From Platanthera guangdongensis (taxonomy: Eukaryota > Streptophyta > Magnoliopsida > Asparagales > Orchidaceae), in the NCBI GenBank assembly GCA_039583875.1, contig CM077162.1, positions 69,639,935 through 69,703,934 on the forward strand: a DNA stretch of 64,000 nucleotides, given 5' to 3'. Positions within the stretch are counted from its first letter, which is position 1. Every line of letters begins with the position of its first letter. Below the pieces are notes generated by a model that did not search any database, was not told the origin of the DNA, and saw nothing but the letters and a program-made list of their open reading frames with translations. A program made the translations under genes and the position numbers. Shown here piece by piece: positions 1 to 11,280 of the stretch.

Positions 1-970
1 CATTTCTTCTTTGGAGCTCTCTCTCTCCAAATTCTTCTGTTTCTCTTTCTTTAGTATTCTGTATTGATTGGTCTTTAACCACTCAACTATCTACTCTTCT
101 GTTGAAGGAGAATGCCTTTATATAGACTTTCTCCATTGTAACCGGCTTATCCGGTTTCTAAAAACTTCTGATAGCTTTGACAGTTATAGTAGACCGGTTA
201 GAAATGGCAGCTGTCAAGTCATCCAGTCACTTCTTGAACTCTATCTCTGTCAGCAAAATGTCGAGACTGAACTTCATTATGTATCGACACAAGTAGACTA
301 TGCGTCGACACAAGTGGACTAAGTGTCGACACAAGCCTTGTTGGTGTTGACACAGCTCCTTTGTTATTGTAACTACTTCTCGACATAATTTCTTTAGAAT
401 GTGTCGACACTGATTTTGTGTGTTGACACAATCACTTCTTTTCTTTAACTTTGTTGAAACTTTGCTGTGTGTCGACACAAGTCCTGTGTGTCGACACAAT
501 TGATGTTGACAAAATCTTCGGTGTGTCGACACTGCCTCTTGGTGTCGACTCAGTTGATGTCGACTAAGCTTCACTGTGTGTCGACACTGCCTCTTGGTGT
601 CGACACAGTTGATGTCGACAATGCTTCACTGTGTGTCGACACAGTTGATGTCGACAATGCTTCACTGTGTGTCGACACTGCCTCTGCATGTCGACACAGT
701 TTCCTCTGTTGTCGACACAGCCTTTCCAAGTGTCGACACAATCAACTCCAAGTATCGATACAACTTTTCTCCAGTGTCGACACAGGCCTTCATAAGTATC
801 GACACAGCTTCTCCTGGTGTCGACATATGGACTTAGAAATTGTTCTGCATTCCTGCATTTACTTAACTTGCACATATAAACTCAAAACACATCAAATACA
901 CCTTGATGCATATCATTAAGTAAGGTGAGGCTTCTTCAAATCTGGTACACATTTTATAATGTACCCAACA
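1..970 (-). repeat. Element A 3' LTR (partial)
   Basis: Near-identical to 12068-13002 of the 5' LTR and ends at the same terminal ACCCAACA. The missing part is left of the window. In element orientation this is U3 plus the start of R: palindrome array first, then the TATA-like CTTTATATAGA block near 115-127. Small differences from the 5' LTR, such as extra GTCGACA units around 600-660, show that the array has changed length since insertion. Confidence 0.9.
285..828. repeat. GTGTCGACAC palindrome array in A 3' LTR U3
   Basis: About eleven exact copies of the 10-bp perfect palindrome GTGTCGACAC, counted by eye, plus many one-base variants (GTGTTGACAC, GTATCGACAC, ATGTCGACAC), separated by 10-40 bp of unrelated sequence. 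Each exact copy holds a SalI-type GTCGAC core with a central CpG. In element orientation the array lies upstream of the TATA box. The GTGTTGACAC variants are what CpG deamination would give. Any ORF through this region is a by-product of the repeat. Confidence 0.85.
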
Positions 971-990
971 ATCTCCCCCTATTTGGAGAA
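971..990 (-). other. Polypurine tract of element A
   Basis: On the minus strand the sequence directly before the 3' LTR reads CTCCAAATAGGGGGAGAT. It is purine-rich and matches the same position in element B. It would prime plus-strand DNA synthesis. Confidence 0.8.
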
Positions 991-1270
991 GTCATAACAC
1001 TTAGTCAATGATATGCACCATTCATAACAAATACACATTATGATGTATAAAATATTATATGACAGGGTAACTTCTAAACAAAACATATATAACAAGTCAT
1101 CACAAAAGAATAATGCAACCAGAATGAGCAATAATTAATGTTTTGTTTCCACTTCCAAAAGTTTCTAATCAAAAGTGTACAGAGATTTTAATACTAAAGA
1201 TTACAATATTATAAACTCAAGTAAATCAAATCTAAAGCTGGTCTGGCTCCTTGATAGTTATGCCTTTGCC

Positions 1271-3994
1271 TTATTGGACCTTGGCTTGTACTGGAGCATC
1301 TGCATCATCAGCTGGCTTCTCGCCCTTTAGATCTTTCTTCTTTTGCTCTTCAGCCGTTATTCTTTGTCTTTCAAAATAATGAAAAGGCTTAGGAAAATAT
1401 TTGCTAGGATCCTGAGTATTAGGAGGTAGCTTCCTAGCTTTAGCCTTTCTTCTATATTGAACAATGGCTTCTTGCCTGGCTTTATATTTATGCCATTCTT
1501 GCTCAGTGTACCACTTGCCCCTATCATGGGACTTATCCTTAACAGCTTTCCAAGCAGTCAATATAATGTTCCTTGAAGTAGGACTCCACTATTCAAAATC
1601 AGGCTTCAACTCAGCCTGTTCTCTGAATCTTTTTTTAGATAATAGAGTTTCTTTCTCTTTGTTCAAAACTTCCTCTGACACTAGCATGTCTACTTTCTCA
1701 AGGATAATATTTTATTACCCTCAGGAGGGCTGTACATAGACTGTACTTCTTGGTGAATCATTTCAAAATCTGCTGGAGGATAGATAACTTGAGCAACTTT
1801 AGGTTGGTCACCTCCAAAATATGCAGGATGTATACCTGACTCAACCACGTTATCATCATCACAGAGGGGTGGATATCCAAGGGTGGCTCTGATGCTATTA
1901 GATGTCCATTTAGCATGATCTGAGCTAGCTTTGACTAATACTCTCTCCCCCTTTATGACTTCTCTGGCAACATGATCCCTGAGATCATCTTTTTGAAATC
2001 TGATTTGTTCATCAAGAAAATTCACACCATCTTTATAAAAAGACTTTAACTTCAGTAGCTGTGCAGAAATAGTCTTTTGAGATTGCTCAATAGCAGTTTT
2101 TACAGCAGTGAGGCCTTCCTGTAATTACTTGTCAAAATCTGCCTTGGCTTTAGTCCTTGCCTCAGTCTGGGCAGTAGCTATATTCTTCATTTCTGTAACA
2201 ATCACATTATATGATGCAGTCAGATTATCATTCATTCTAATCTGATTCTCTAGAACATAGCCTTGTTTAACAGCCATATAATCAACTTGAGTCTTGCTCT
2301 TTTCTTAATGTGTAGCTAGGAAAACCACAGTATTGCCTCCTTTATGAAAGCAATCAGTCATTTCCTTTTTATGCTGATTTACTTCAAATCTTATAGATTT
2401 GATGTCTTGAGCCAAGGAAAATTATAAATCCTTATGGATTTCATCCATATATTTTTCCATAGCCTTCCTTTGTTCATCTAACTTAACTTGGAAAGAGACT
2501 AACAAGGAACTATGATCAGCTGCTGGGGCAGATTGTGGAGCAGTTTGTAATGCCCACTAATAGTTTTGGCTTCTTCTTTTGAATACCATTAGCTTTCGTT
2601 TCTTAGCTTGAACCTCAGATGCATCCTCAGAATCTGAGGTACTACCAATATCAACTCTATCCTTAGGACTTGGAGGCAATTCCTGTGCAGTTCTAGGTTG
2701 CTCCCCCTGAGTCCTTTGCTCCTCCTCAAAGTTAACTTGCTCCCCCTCAAAAGCTGCTTTCTCCCCTCAAATTCAGTTTGAACTATATCTGGAAACAACT
2801 CTTCAACGGTGAATTCTTGTTGAGTAGGGACAGGAGATTCTCCTATCTCAGGAGCATCAACAGCAATATATGTATCCTCCATGATAACATCTGGTGCTTG
2901 ACTGCTTAGTTGAGTTGGCTTGTTAACATCAATCAAAGATTCAGTTAGTGTTTCATCCTTATTATTAAGAATTGATTGATTAACCTCTTGGATTACCTCA
3001 AGTATTGTCTGTGTTGTCATTTCACTATCCATGTGGGTTGGCTCCTCCTCATGATGAGGCTTCCCCTAGAGTGGATCCAGGTGGATGGGGCTAGCAGATG
3101 GTTGCTCCCCCTGTCTCTGTGCATCTTCATTTCTTATTTCTATTACTGGTGACTTTCCAGCATTTTCAGCCTCTTCCTCATTAGAACTGAAAGCTGCTTG
3201 CTCCTCTGAACTACTGGAATATTCAGGAGCCATTGTGGCTTTCTTCTGCTTCCTTTGTGGAGGAGCTTCCTTCTTTGGAGTAGGCATGTCCTTAGTTAAA
3301 ACCCTCTCCCACCTGGAGATGATCATGATGTCCATCCTTCTCATGTGATTTATCTTAATCCCAGCTGATTGTTCCATCACTTCAGGTATTGTTTCAGCTA
3401 AATACAAGCTCACAATTCGTCCCAGATTTGGCTTCTTCATACTTTCCTTAATTTTTTCAAAAATTACTACTGACCAATTAGTGTTTAGTCTGTAGATGAT
3501 TCTGGTTATAAGTCTGAATATATAGGCAAAAATCCTATAGTGCCCCCTGGCATACAGGGAATCACTTTTCCTACAACTTCAGACAAGAACTTCCCTTGCA
3601 TATTCATGTCTTTCCTGTTCAAAGCTGAGCCAATCTTCATAGTGGAATCCAGTCCACACCATTGAAGTGCTCCCCTTATCTTAGATGCGGGTACATCTTC
3701 TTCTTCTTGTGTTCTTGGCAGGTGAAGAACTTTCCTTAAACTCTTCTGTGTGATTTTCAGCTTTACTCCATGGACTGTGGATCTAATTTTGAGTCCAGTT
3801 TGATCTAGGGTAGCAGCACCAAATAATTCTAGTGTTTCCTTCTTCCAAATCTTAGTTGGTTTAGAAACTAAGAATTCCAGACCGTTTTCAGCTATTAGGG
3901 TTATTACTCATGTAATTTCTGATTCCGCTCCATCAAATGCGTTCTGAACCAGTTCGTGTCCTTCATTGACATTATCCTCGATCTTTGATGCCTG
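1271..3994 (-). pseudogene. Element A env-position ORF, decayed
   Basis: Decayed relative of the better-preserved ORF at 28641-31499. Recognisable blocks run from the N-terminal region (near 3985, reading DNVNEGHELV) through the KKPNLGRIVSLYLAETIPEV block (about 3370-3430) to the C-terminal basic segment with RQEAIVQYRRKAK (near 1470) and the final stop at 1271. The codon matching the start of the B copy reads CAG at 3992-3994, so the start is lost, and several stops and frameshifts follow. The N-terminal part resembles plant retroelement proteins annotated as putative plant transposon protein; the C-terminal half looks coiled-coil rich. No membrane segment is obvious, so calling it an envelope protein would rest on position alone. 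Function unknown. Confidence 0.75.
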
Positions 3995-4490
3995 GTTGTT
4001 GAGAGAAATCTAGTGTGAGGGAAGAGAGTTTATCGACACTAGATTCTAGTCTCAAGAATCTGGAGAGCGTGTCGACAGGGTTTGTTGTTGACCTATTTAT
4101 ACCTGTTTGAACAAAGAAGGTCAAAAGGCGCGTCAACAATCACTCAATGTGTTGACACTGTTGAAAAGTGTCGACACAGACTACTTAAGTCTCGATAACG
4201 GTGTTTACTTCTATGTGTCGACACCAATTATGATGTGTCTACACAAATATCCTTAACTGACGACTCAGTGTTTGAGTGTCGACACAGACATCTGCATGTG
4301 TCGACACCAATATAGTGGACAGAACTTATGTGTCGACACTTATTCCCAGTGTCGACACAACTCCTGGATGTGTCGACACCACTTTCCTGGATGTGTCGAC
4401 ACCATTTTTCTGGAATGTCGACACCAACTTCTATGTGTCGACACAGACAACTTCTTGTGTCGACACAATCACTTAGCCAATTCTATTAAA
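3995..4490 (-). promoter_or_regulatory. Internal promoter-like module of element A (palindromes plus TATA)
   Basis: Lies between the end of pol and the env-position ORF. Reading the minus strand, about ten exact GTGTCGACAC copies plus variants (4465 down to 4160) come first. Then comes a TATA box, TATAAATAGGT, at 4091-4101, and the ORF start-equivalent is about 97 bases further on. The motif is the same as in this element's U3. The order array-TATA-start is the same as in element B, where the spacing is also about 97 bases. Transcription from here is an inference. Confidence 0.6.
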
Positions 4491-7400
4491 CTAATCTATG
4501 TTCAACATTTCTAATTCAATTTTAAACTTATTGAATTTAGTTTCATCTAGAGGCTTAGTAAACATATCTGCAATTTGATAATCTGTTTTGACAAATTCTA
4601 GTGAGATGTCCTCTTTCTCTACATGTTCTCTAAGAAAATGGTATCTAATTTTTATATGCTTAGTCCTACTATGTGAAACATGATTATTAGCAATAAAAAT
4701 AGCACTTGTAGAATCACAAAGCAAAGGTGTTTTACTTACCTGAATACCATAGTCTTCTAGCTGGTGCTGAATCCACAACAGCTGTGCACAGCAACTTCCT
4801 GCTGTCACATATTCAGACTCAGCTGTGGAAATTGCCACACTAGTCTGCTTCTTACTGCTCCAAGACACCAATCTTCCTCCTAGAAATTGACAGGTGCCTG
4901 TAGTGATTTTTCTATCTTCTTTGCAAACTGCAAAATCTGCATCTGAATAGCCTGTCAGTAGAAAATCTCCATTCCTAGGTTACCAAAGGCCTAGATTAGG
5001 TGTGCCCTTAAGATATCTCAAAATCCTTTTGACAGCAGTAAGATGAGATACTTTAGGGCAGTATTGGTACCTAGCACAGACACATGTAGCATACATGATA
5101 TCTGGTCTACTAGCAGTCAGATATAGGAGGGAGCGAACTATCCCTCTATATAAAGTTTCATCTACAGGTTTCCATGCATCATCTTTGCTTAGAGACACAC
5201 TTGTCCCCATAGGAGTTCTCATGGTAGTGGATGATTACATACCATACTTCTTAATTAACTCCTGGGTGAACTTAGACTGAGATATGGATAATCCATCTTC
5301 AATCTGTCTTACTTGGAGACCCAAAAAGAACTTAAGTTCTCCCATACTGCTCATTTCAAATTTTCCTTGCATAAGTTTTGCAAACTTTCTACAAAGGTTA
5401 CTTTCAGTATTACCACATATTATGTCATCAACATATATTTGGACTAGGATTATCTTTCCTTTGGATTCCCTAAGGAATAGAGACTTATCTATTTTCCCCC
5501 TTGAGAATTTGTTCTCAATGAGGAAAGTAGACAGGGTTTCATACCAGGCCCTTGGGGCTTGTTTTAACCCATATAAAGCTTTCCTAAGTCTATAAACATA
5601 ATCAGGTTTGAGAGAATCAACAAAACCTGAAGGCTGCTCTACATAGACTTCTTCTTTTAGATTTCCATTTAGGAATGCTGATTTTACATCCATTTGGAAT
5701 ACCTTGAAGCCTTGATATGCTGCATAAGCAAGGAACATCATAATTGCTTCCAGTCTTGCTATTGGGGCAAAGGTTTGATCAAAGTCAATTCCCTCTTCCT
5801 GCTTGTATCCTTTTGCAACAAGTCTTGCTTTGTTCTTCACAATGATCTCACTCTCATCCAGTTTGTTCCTAAAGATCCACTTTGTTCCAATGATGTTGTG
5901 GTCTTTTGGTTTAAGAAATAACTTCTAGACTTTGCACCTTCTGAACTAATTCAGCTCCTCTTGCATGGCATCAATCCAATGTGGGTCTAGAACAACTTCT
6001 TCAAATTTCTTGGGTTCCACTTGAGATAAGAAGCTAGAGCAAAGAACTGTGTTCAGATTCCTGCTCCTTGTTTGTACTCCTTGTCTTGGATCACCAATTA
6101 TTTGATTTGCTGGACGATCCTTTAAGTGTCTATTAGCTGGAGGTAATCTATCTTCAGGTTGAACGCCTCTAGTCTCTTCATTATGCTGCACCTCTTGGTT
6201 TTCATCAGCATCTGGAGAGTATTGTACTCCTCCTGGACAGCAGCCACCATTTTCCACTTTCTGATTTGCAGTTGAATCTTCTATAATGGTAAGATTGTCC
6301 ATTCTCTCATTTATACCTGTAGAACTACAAGAACTACTTGGCAACTCACTTTTAATAAGTCTTGTTTCATCAAAGACAACATGTACAGACTCTTCTACAA
6401 CTTGAGTAATCAAGTTGTAGACCCTATAAGACTTACTATTGTTGTTGTACCCAACAAATATCCCATCTTGGGATTTGGCAGCAAACTTAGTTAGATAAGA
6501 CTTGTCATTGTTAAGGACATAACCCTTGCAACCAAAGATCCTAAAATATGATATGTTTGGTTTTCTGACCTTCATAATCTCGTAGAGAGTCTTTTTGTGG
6601 CTTTTGGTGATAGAAGCCCTATTAATCACATGACAAGCAGTGTTTACTGCCTCAGCCCAGAAATATTCTGGGAGAGACGTGTCACTCAATAGAGTTCTAC
6701 CCGCCTCAATCAGTGTTCTATTCTTCCTTTCAGTAATACCATTTTGCTGTGGTGTTCTAGGTGAGTAGAATTCTTAAAAAATTCCAAATTCTTCACACAG
6801 TCTTGTCATACTCTCAGATTGAAATTCAGTGCTCTGATTTTGACCACTGTACTGTCCAGCTCATTCTGTATTTGTTTGACAAAACTATATAAAACACTTG
6901 GGGTTTCAGATTTTTGTCTCAGAAAGAACACCCATGAATATCTAGAATAGTCATCTACCACCACAAAAGTGTAGACCTTCCTACCTAGACTATGAACTGG
7001 CATAGGACCAAACAGATCCATTTACAAGAGGTATAGACAACTCACTGAATCCTTATTTTCAAGGCTATGAAAGAAATATTTGGTCTGCTTGCCTTTTTGA
7101 CAAGCTGAGCATATCCCATCCTTTATACACTTAACTTGAGGACCATTCCTCACTAACTCTTTGCTAAAGAGTTGGCTAATGGTCTTGTAGTTAAGATAAG
7201 CTATCCTCTTGTGCCATTTGACACAATGAGAGACTTTCTCATCAGCCACAAGACAAATAGGAAAAACATTGTTCTCACACTCAAAGTTAAGACAGTACAC
7301 ATTTCTTTTTCTATATCCTGTCAATATGACCTTTTGATCAATTGACCTTTTGATATGAAATCCATTCTTAATAAATGAAATGTCATATCCTAAATCACTC

Positions 7401-7648
7401 AGCTGACTTATGCTTATAAGGTTGTGTTTCAAAACCTTCACATAGGCCACTTGAGTGATAGTAATCTGGTTATTAGAAATGTTACCAAATCCTTTGATGA
7501 TTCCTTTTTCAGAACCACCAAAGGTTACTTTAGGCCCATTCATGATAGGTGAGTAGTCCTTCAGCAACCCCCTTGTTCCAGCCATGTGCCTGGAACATCC
7601 ACTGTCCAAGTACCATATAGGGGCATGACAACTTGGACTCACCTGCAA
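4491..7648 (-). pseudogene. pol: Element A pol (PR-INT-RT-RNase H), decayed
   Basis: Copia polyprotein remnant. Domains in order on the minus strand: aspartic protease motif WYLDSGCSRHMAG (near 7600); GAG-pre-integrase zinc region with HKR and CSACQKGK (7220-7090); integrase core starting MDLFGPMPV (7021) and continuing past 6689; reverse transcriptase with the intact catalytic YVDDII box (near 5420); RNase H ending with the STAESEY and ADMFTKPLDE blocks (4800-4560). Breaks include a stop just before the integrase core (7022-7024), frameshifts around 6806 and 5945, and stops near 5230 and 4980. It cannot make a full polyprotein. Compared with element B pol the order and spacing are the same. 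Confidence 0.9.
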
Positions 7649-7691
7649 TAAAGAATTACTTAACCTTAGAACCCAAATGAGTTTTGGGTCC

Positions 7692-8816
7692 CTAGTTCAT
7701 GTTAGCCTGAAATTTAACAAATCTGCCTGCAGCTTTTCTAACAGGCAGACTGCTATTCTCCTTGACACTGGAAGTGTGCCAACAATCTAAGGCAAAGTGT
7801 TCTATCTTGCCACAGCACCAGCACTCAAACTTGTTATACCTTTGTTTAGGTACAACCTTAGCTGAATTTTTTGCAGCAGGTTTCTTGTTCTGTGTTGGGG
7901 ATTTGCCTTTCTTATTGGACTTAGCAACCCATACCGTTCTCTTAAAGCATATTCCTGCCTTGCCCTTTTCTGACACAAAGTCATTTATTAAGGGTAATAC
8001 AGATTTTGGCTTAGAAAAACTAGCCACAATCTCTTTCTCTTTCTGAAGTCTATTCTCCAGATTTTTAATCAGATCATTCTTGAATGTGATTGTACCCATT
8101 TGAATAACAGTTATGTTCTTTAATTTGTCAATCTCATTCATCTTTTGATCCAGCAGTTTCTCTGAATCAGATGCAACCAACTTAAGATCTACAATTTCCT
8201 TAGCCTGAGTTTTGGCCAGGTTTTTGCTTTTCTTTAGTGCCTGCAACACGTCCCCATATTCATCTATCAGCTGATGAATATCACCTTCAGACTCATACAC
8301 ATCCACATCACTTGATGCAGATGTTGCTGACTCTGACTCAGTACTCCAATCTAAATTTCTAGAAAAATATTGTACCTTACTAGGACCAGGCTGATCCTGA
8401 CACTTGTCTTCTTCTGACACAGCCATCAGTCCCTTGCACTGATGGTCTTCTTGTCCATAAATAGAGTTTAGCACTTGCAGAAACTCATCTTCTTCATCAG
8501 CTGCATATAGACCAATATATGCCTCAGCTTCAGATTTTGACTCTGAAGATGATTGGTCTGTCAAGCTCTTCTCCTTCTTAGCAACAAAGGATTTCTCCTT
8601 CTTGCTCTGGTGTTGAATCTTATTTTTATTAGCAGACTCTTTTCTTTTGTCTGGACACTCGGCCACAACATGTCCAGGCCTATTATAGTAGTAGCAAACT
8701 ATCTTTGATGTTGTAGATTTGCTTGGCTTAGACCTGCTCCTGTCCTTCCTGGATGACTTCCTCTTTTGATAATAGTCATCCTTAGGCTGAGCTGTGGAGG
8801 GCTTAGACTTCCACTG
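7692..8816 (-). pseudogene. gag: Element A gag, C-terminal half (after the solo-LTR insertion)
   Basis: Second half of the gag split by the solo LTR. It contains a degenerate zinc knuckle with CYYYNRPGHVVAEC (near 8700-8660), in which the second cysteine is now Tyr, then an acidic Ser/Glu-rich and coiled-coil stretch (8600-8050), and an intact knuckle CWCCGKIEHFALDC (7830-7790) that fits C-x2-C-x4-H-x4-C. Gag coats the RNA genome in virus-like particles. The long open stretch 7692-8666 has no stop. Confidence 0.85.
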
Positions 8817-10316
8817 TGTTGGACCACCCTATTACTGATTTGGGCAAGGATCTCTATGTCCTTAGGAAATTGTTTTGACCTCCTTGTATAGTTTTTAAGG
8901 TCAATTAGATTGAGTCTAAGGGTTAGTATTTAGGCTTGAAAGCTGCCCCCAAGACCCTCAGATCAGATATTCAAAGTCAGGAGACTAAGTCATTTTCGTC
9001 GAGCTCAGGTCGACGAATCGTCGAACTCAGTTCGACTATCTCTGAGCTCAGTTCAACGAGTCGCCGAACTCCGTTCGACGATCTTCGAGCTCAGATCGAC
9101 GTTTCTATCTCTAGCTGTTTTCCCAGTCTTTGAGCTCAGGTCGACGATAGTTGAGCTCAGATCGACGATTTTTATTTCCAGTCTAGTTCCAGTCTCTGAG
9201 CTCAGGTCGACGATAGTTGAGCTCAGGTCGACGATTTTCTGGAGAGATCGACGATTCTCAATATTCAAATTCAGACAGTTATGGAATTATATCTTATTTA
9301 TTCCCAGCATTTACTTCAAGGATCTTGTAGCCGTTTCAATTAATATGCAGCAAGTTTCAAGGGAGATTTAAAGGAATATTTTCTAGGACTTTCCTCTATA
9401 GACAACATTCATTTAAGGAAGTCATTAATGAGTGGCTAACGGCTATCTTGGAAACAAAGAATCAATTCATTCTTTTCAGATCTAAGGAATAAAAGAGAGG
9501 ATATTCATTCTGCTACTCAATAATAGACACAGAAAAGAATTCTTTGCTGGACACACAGACAGACACACTAACAGAATTCATTCAGAACACTCACCACTGA
9601 AGGAGATCAACATACAAAAAAGAAGAATCTCTAGATCTCTTTTGACTCAAGTGTTCAAAGGCTTCATCCATCAAGACTCCAGACACTACATATTTCAGCA
9701 ACTGCTGGAATCATCCTTTGCTGGAGATCTCATCTACTGAAGGCCTATCACCCTAGTGCAAAGCTTCCTTTCCTGAACAACTTCCAGATCTCAGGGGGAG
9801 CTTTGACAATATCGTCCACTAGTCTTCTCTCTTATTGTTGACAGAGAAGAACATCTCACCTCTTTCTTTTTCTGCTGTAAAAGGGTTTCTCAAAACTCCC
9901 TTTAAAAGTTTTGTGCTGGTTTCTGAGACCTTGTCAAAACTGAGTGGTGGAAAGACACCTGATCAAAAAATCTGGTTTGGTTTTTGAGCACCTTATCAAA
10001 AGTTCATTGGTGCCCATGACACCTAATCAACTCATCCTGCAGTGGATTCCTACCTAGGGTGGTAGAAGAGTGGATGTACCCAGATTGATTGGGGAACCAC
10101 TATAGCTCCTTGTGTCTTCTGGTTGCTATATTTTGTTTGCTGTGTGCTGTGTTTTTATTTCTTGCTTTCACAATTTTTATTTACTGCAAGCACCTTACAC
10201 ATATACTTAAATTAAGTCTTCCACTGCAAAATAGTTTTAACTTAAAAATTATTTTAATACACTCTATTCACCCCCCCCCCCCTCTAGAGTTAAGGTAGAT
10301 CTTATCCCCACTTTCA
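8817..10316 (+). mobile_element. Solo LTR of the C family, with target-site duplication
   Basis: Exactly 1500 bp, starting TGTTGGACCACC and ending CCCACTTTCA, and matching the LTRs at 34801-36320 and 37959-39496. The five bases before it (8812-8816) and after it (10317-10321) are both CACTG, so both borders are certain. No internal domain is present: a full element inserted into A gag and then lost its interior by recombination between LTRs. It carries the C-family palindrome array at 8996-9255 and the CTATTCACCCCC tract near its 3' end (10265-10284). Confidence 0.95.
8996..9255. repeat. GTCGACGA palindrome array in the solo LTR
   Basis: Repeated inverted pairs built from GTCGA(G/A)CTCAG and its partner TTCGACGAT, with words such as GAGCTCAGGTCGACGA recurring through the block. 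It lies in U3, upstream of the weak TATA GGAATAAAAGAG near 9488. The same block is at the same place in the C1 and C2 LTRs. Confidence 0.8.
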
Positions 10317-11200
10317 CACTGCTTCTTCTTCAGGAATCTCTGAAACTGCCTTGTGAAGGCAGCAAAGTCTTTATCTGAGTCACTACTGTCTGAACTTTGG
10401 TTGTCTGCATTATCTGAAGCAATTTCAGCAACTATCTTAGGAGGTGATGGATACATCCTCCTATTCTTCCTAGTGGCTTCAACCTTGAAGGCCACAGACT
10501 TTTCTCTATGCTCCCCTTTTGCACTTTTCTCTTCCTCTTTCCTAGCCATCAGCTGCATCTCATATGATAGCAATTTTCCAAACAAAGTTGGAGGAGAGAT
10601 ATCTGCAAGTTTGGCCACTTCCCTAATGGCACAAATCTTAGTGTCCCAATCCTTTGTCAAGGATCTTAGGAATTTATCATTCAGTTAATATGTACTGAAG
10701 ATTCTTCCATAGGACATCAACTCATTTACTATTCTATAGAACTTTTTATAACACTCAGTTATACTGTCAGACTTTCCTTGTCTGAAACTCTCATATTCTT
10801 GGTTCAGCATAAACTTTCTATCTTGTCTGACTTCTTTAGAACCGTCCATGTAGACTATCAAAGTATCCCACATTTCCTTGGAGGTCTTGCAGTGAATCAA
10901 ATTTTGAAAGGTTGAATCATCTATGACACTTACTATGATATTCTGGGATCATTTATCCATAGTTGTCAGGATGATCTCATCCTTAGTCATCTCTGAAAAA
11001 TCCTTGGAAATTCTTTGGTTTGCATCTAGAACTGACAACTTCATTGGAATATAAGGACCTTCCTTTACTGTAATGTAGATTCTTGGATCAGAAGCCTCCA
11101 CAAAAAGCCTGAACCTTTCTTTCCATATTCCAAATATCTCCTTCCTGTATATGGGTAATTTCATAGAACCTAGTTCCTTATGATTTTCTCCTGAACCCAT
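10317..11200 (-). pseudogene. gag: Element A gag, N-terminal half
   Basis: Begins MGSGENHKELGSMKLPIYRK at 11200, about 80 bases inside the 5' LTR. The region reads as a copia gag of the UBN2 type, with conserved blocks IHCKTSKEMWDTL (10900-10860) and the Lys/Glu-rich segment with LLSYEMQLMARKEEEK (about 10580). A stop after MDK (10949-10951) and a frameshift near 10685 break it. The last codons run into the solo LTR, which splits the gene. Confidence 0.85.
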
Positions 11201-11266
11201 TTTCTTGATCTTGAATCTGCCTTATGGATCTAACTCAGACTGTTAAGTCCTTCTTTGAGTAACCTG

Positions 11267-11278
11267 CCTCTGATACCA
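11267..11278 (-). other. Primer-binding site of element A
   Basis: The minus strand reads TGGTATCAGAGG two bases inside the 5' LTR end. This matches the tRNA-iMet-type primer site used by most plant copia elements, with a final G where C is usual. Confidence 0.85.
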
Positions 11279-11280
11279 CT

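Noticed and set aside
227..574. ORFs through the GTGTCGACAC arrays on both strands
   Set aside because: Low-complexity translations of a repeat that lacks stops. They lie in LTR U3 and change between LTR copies.
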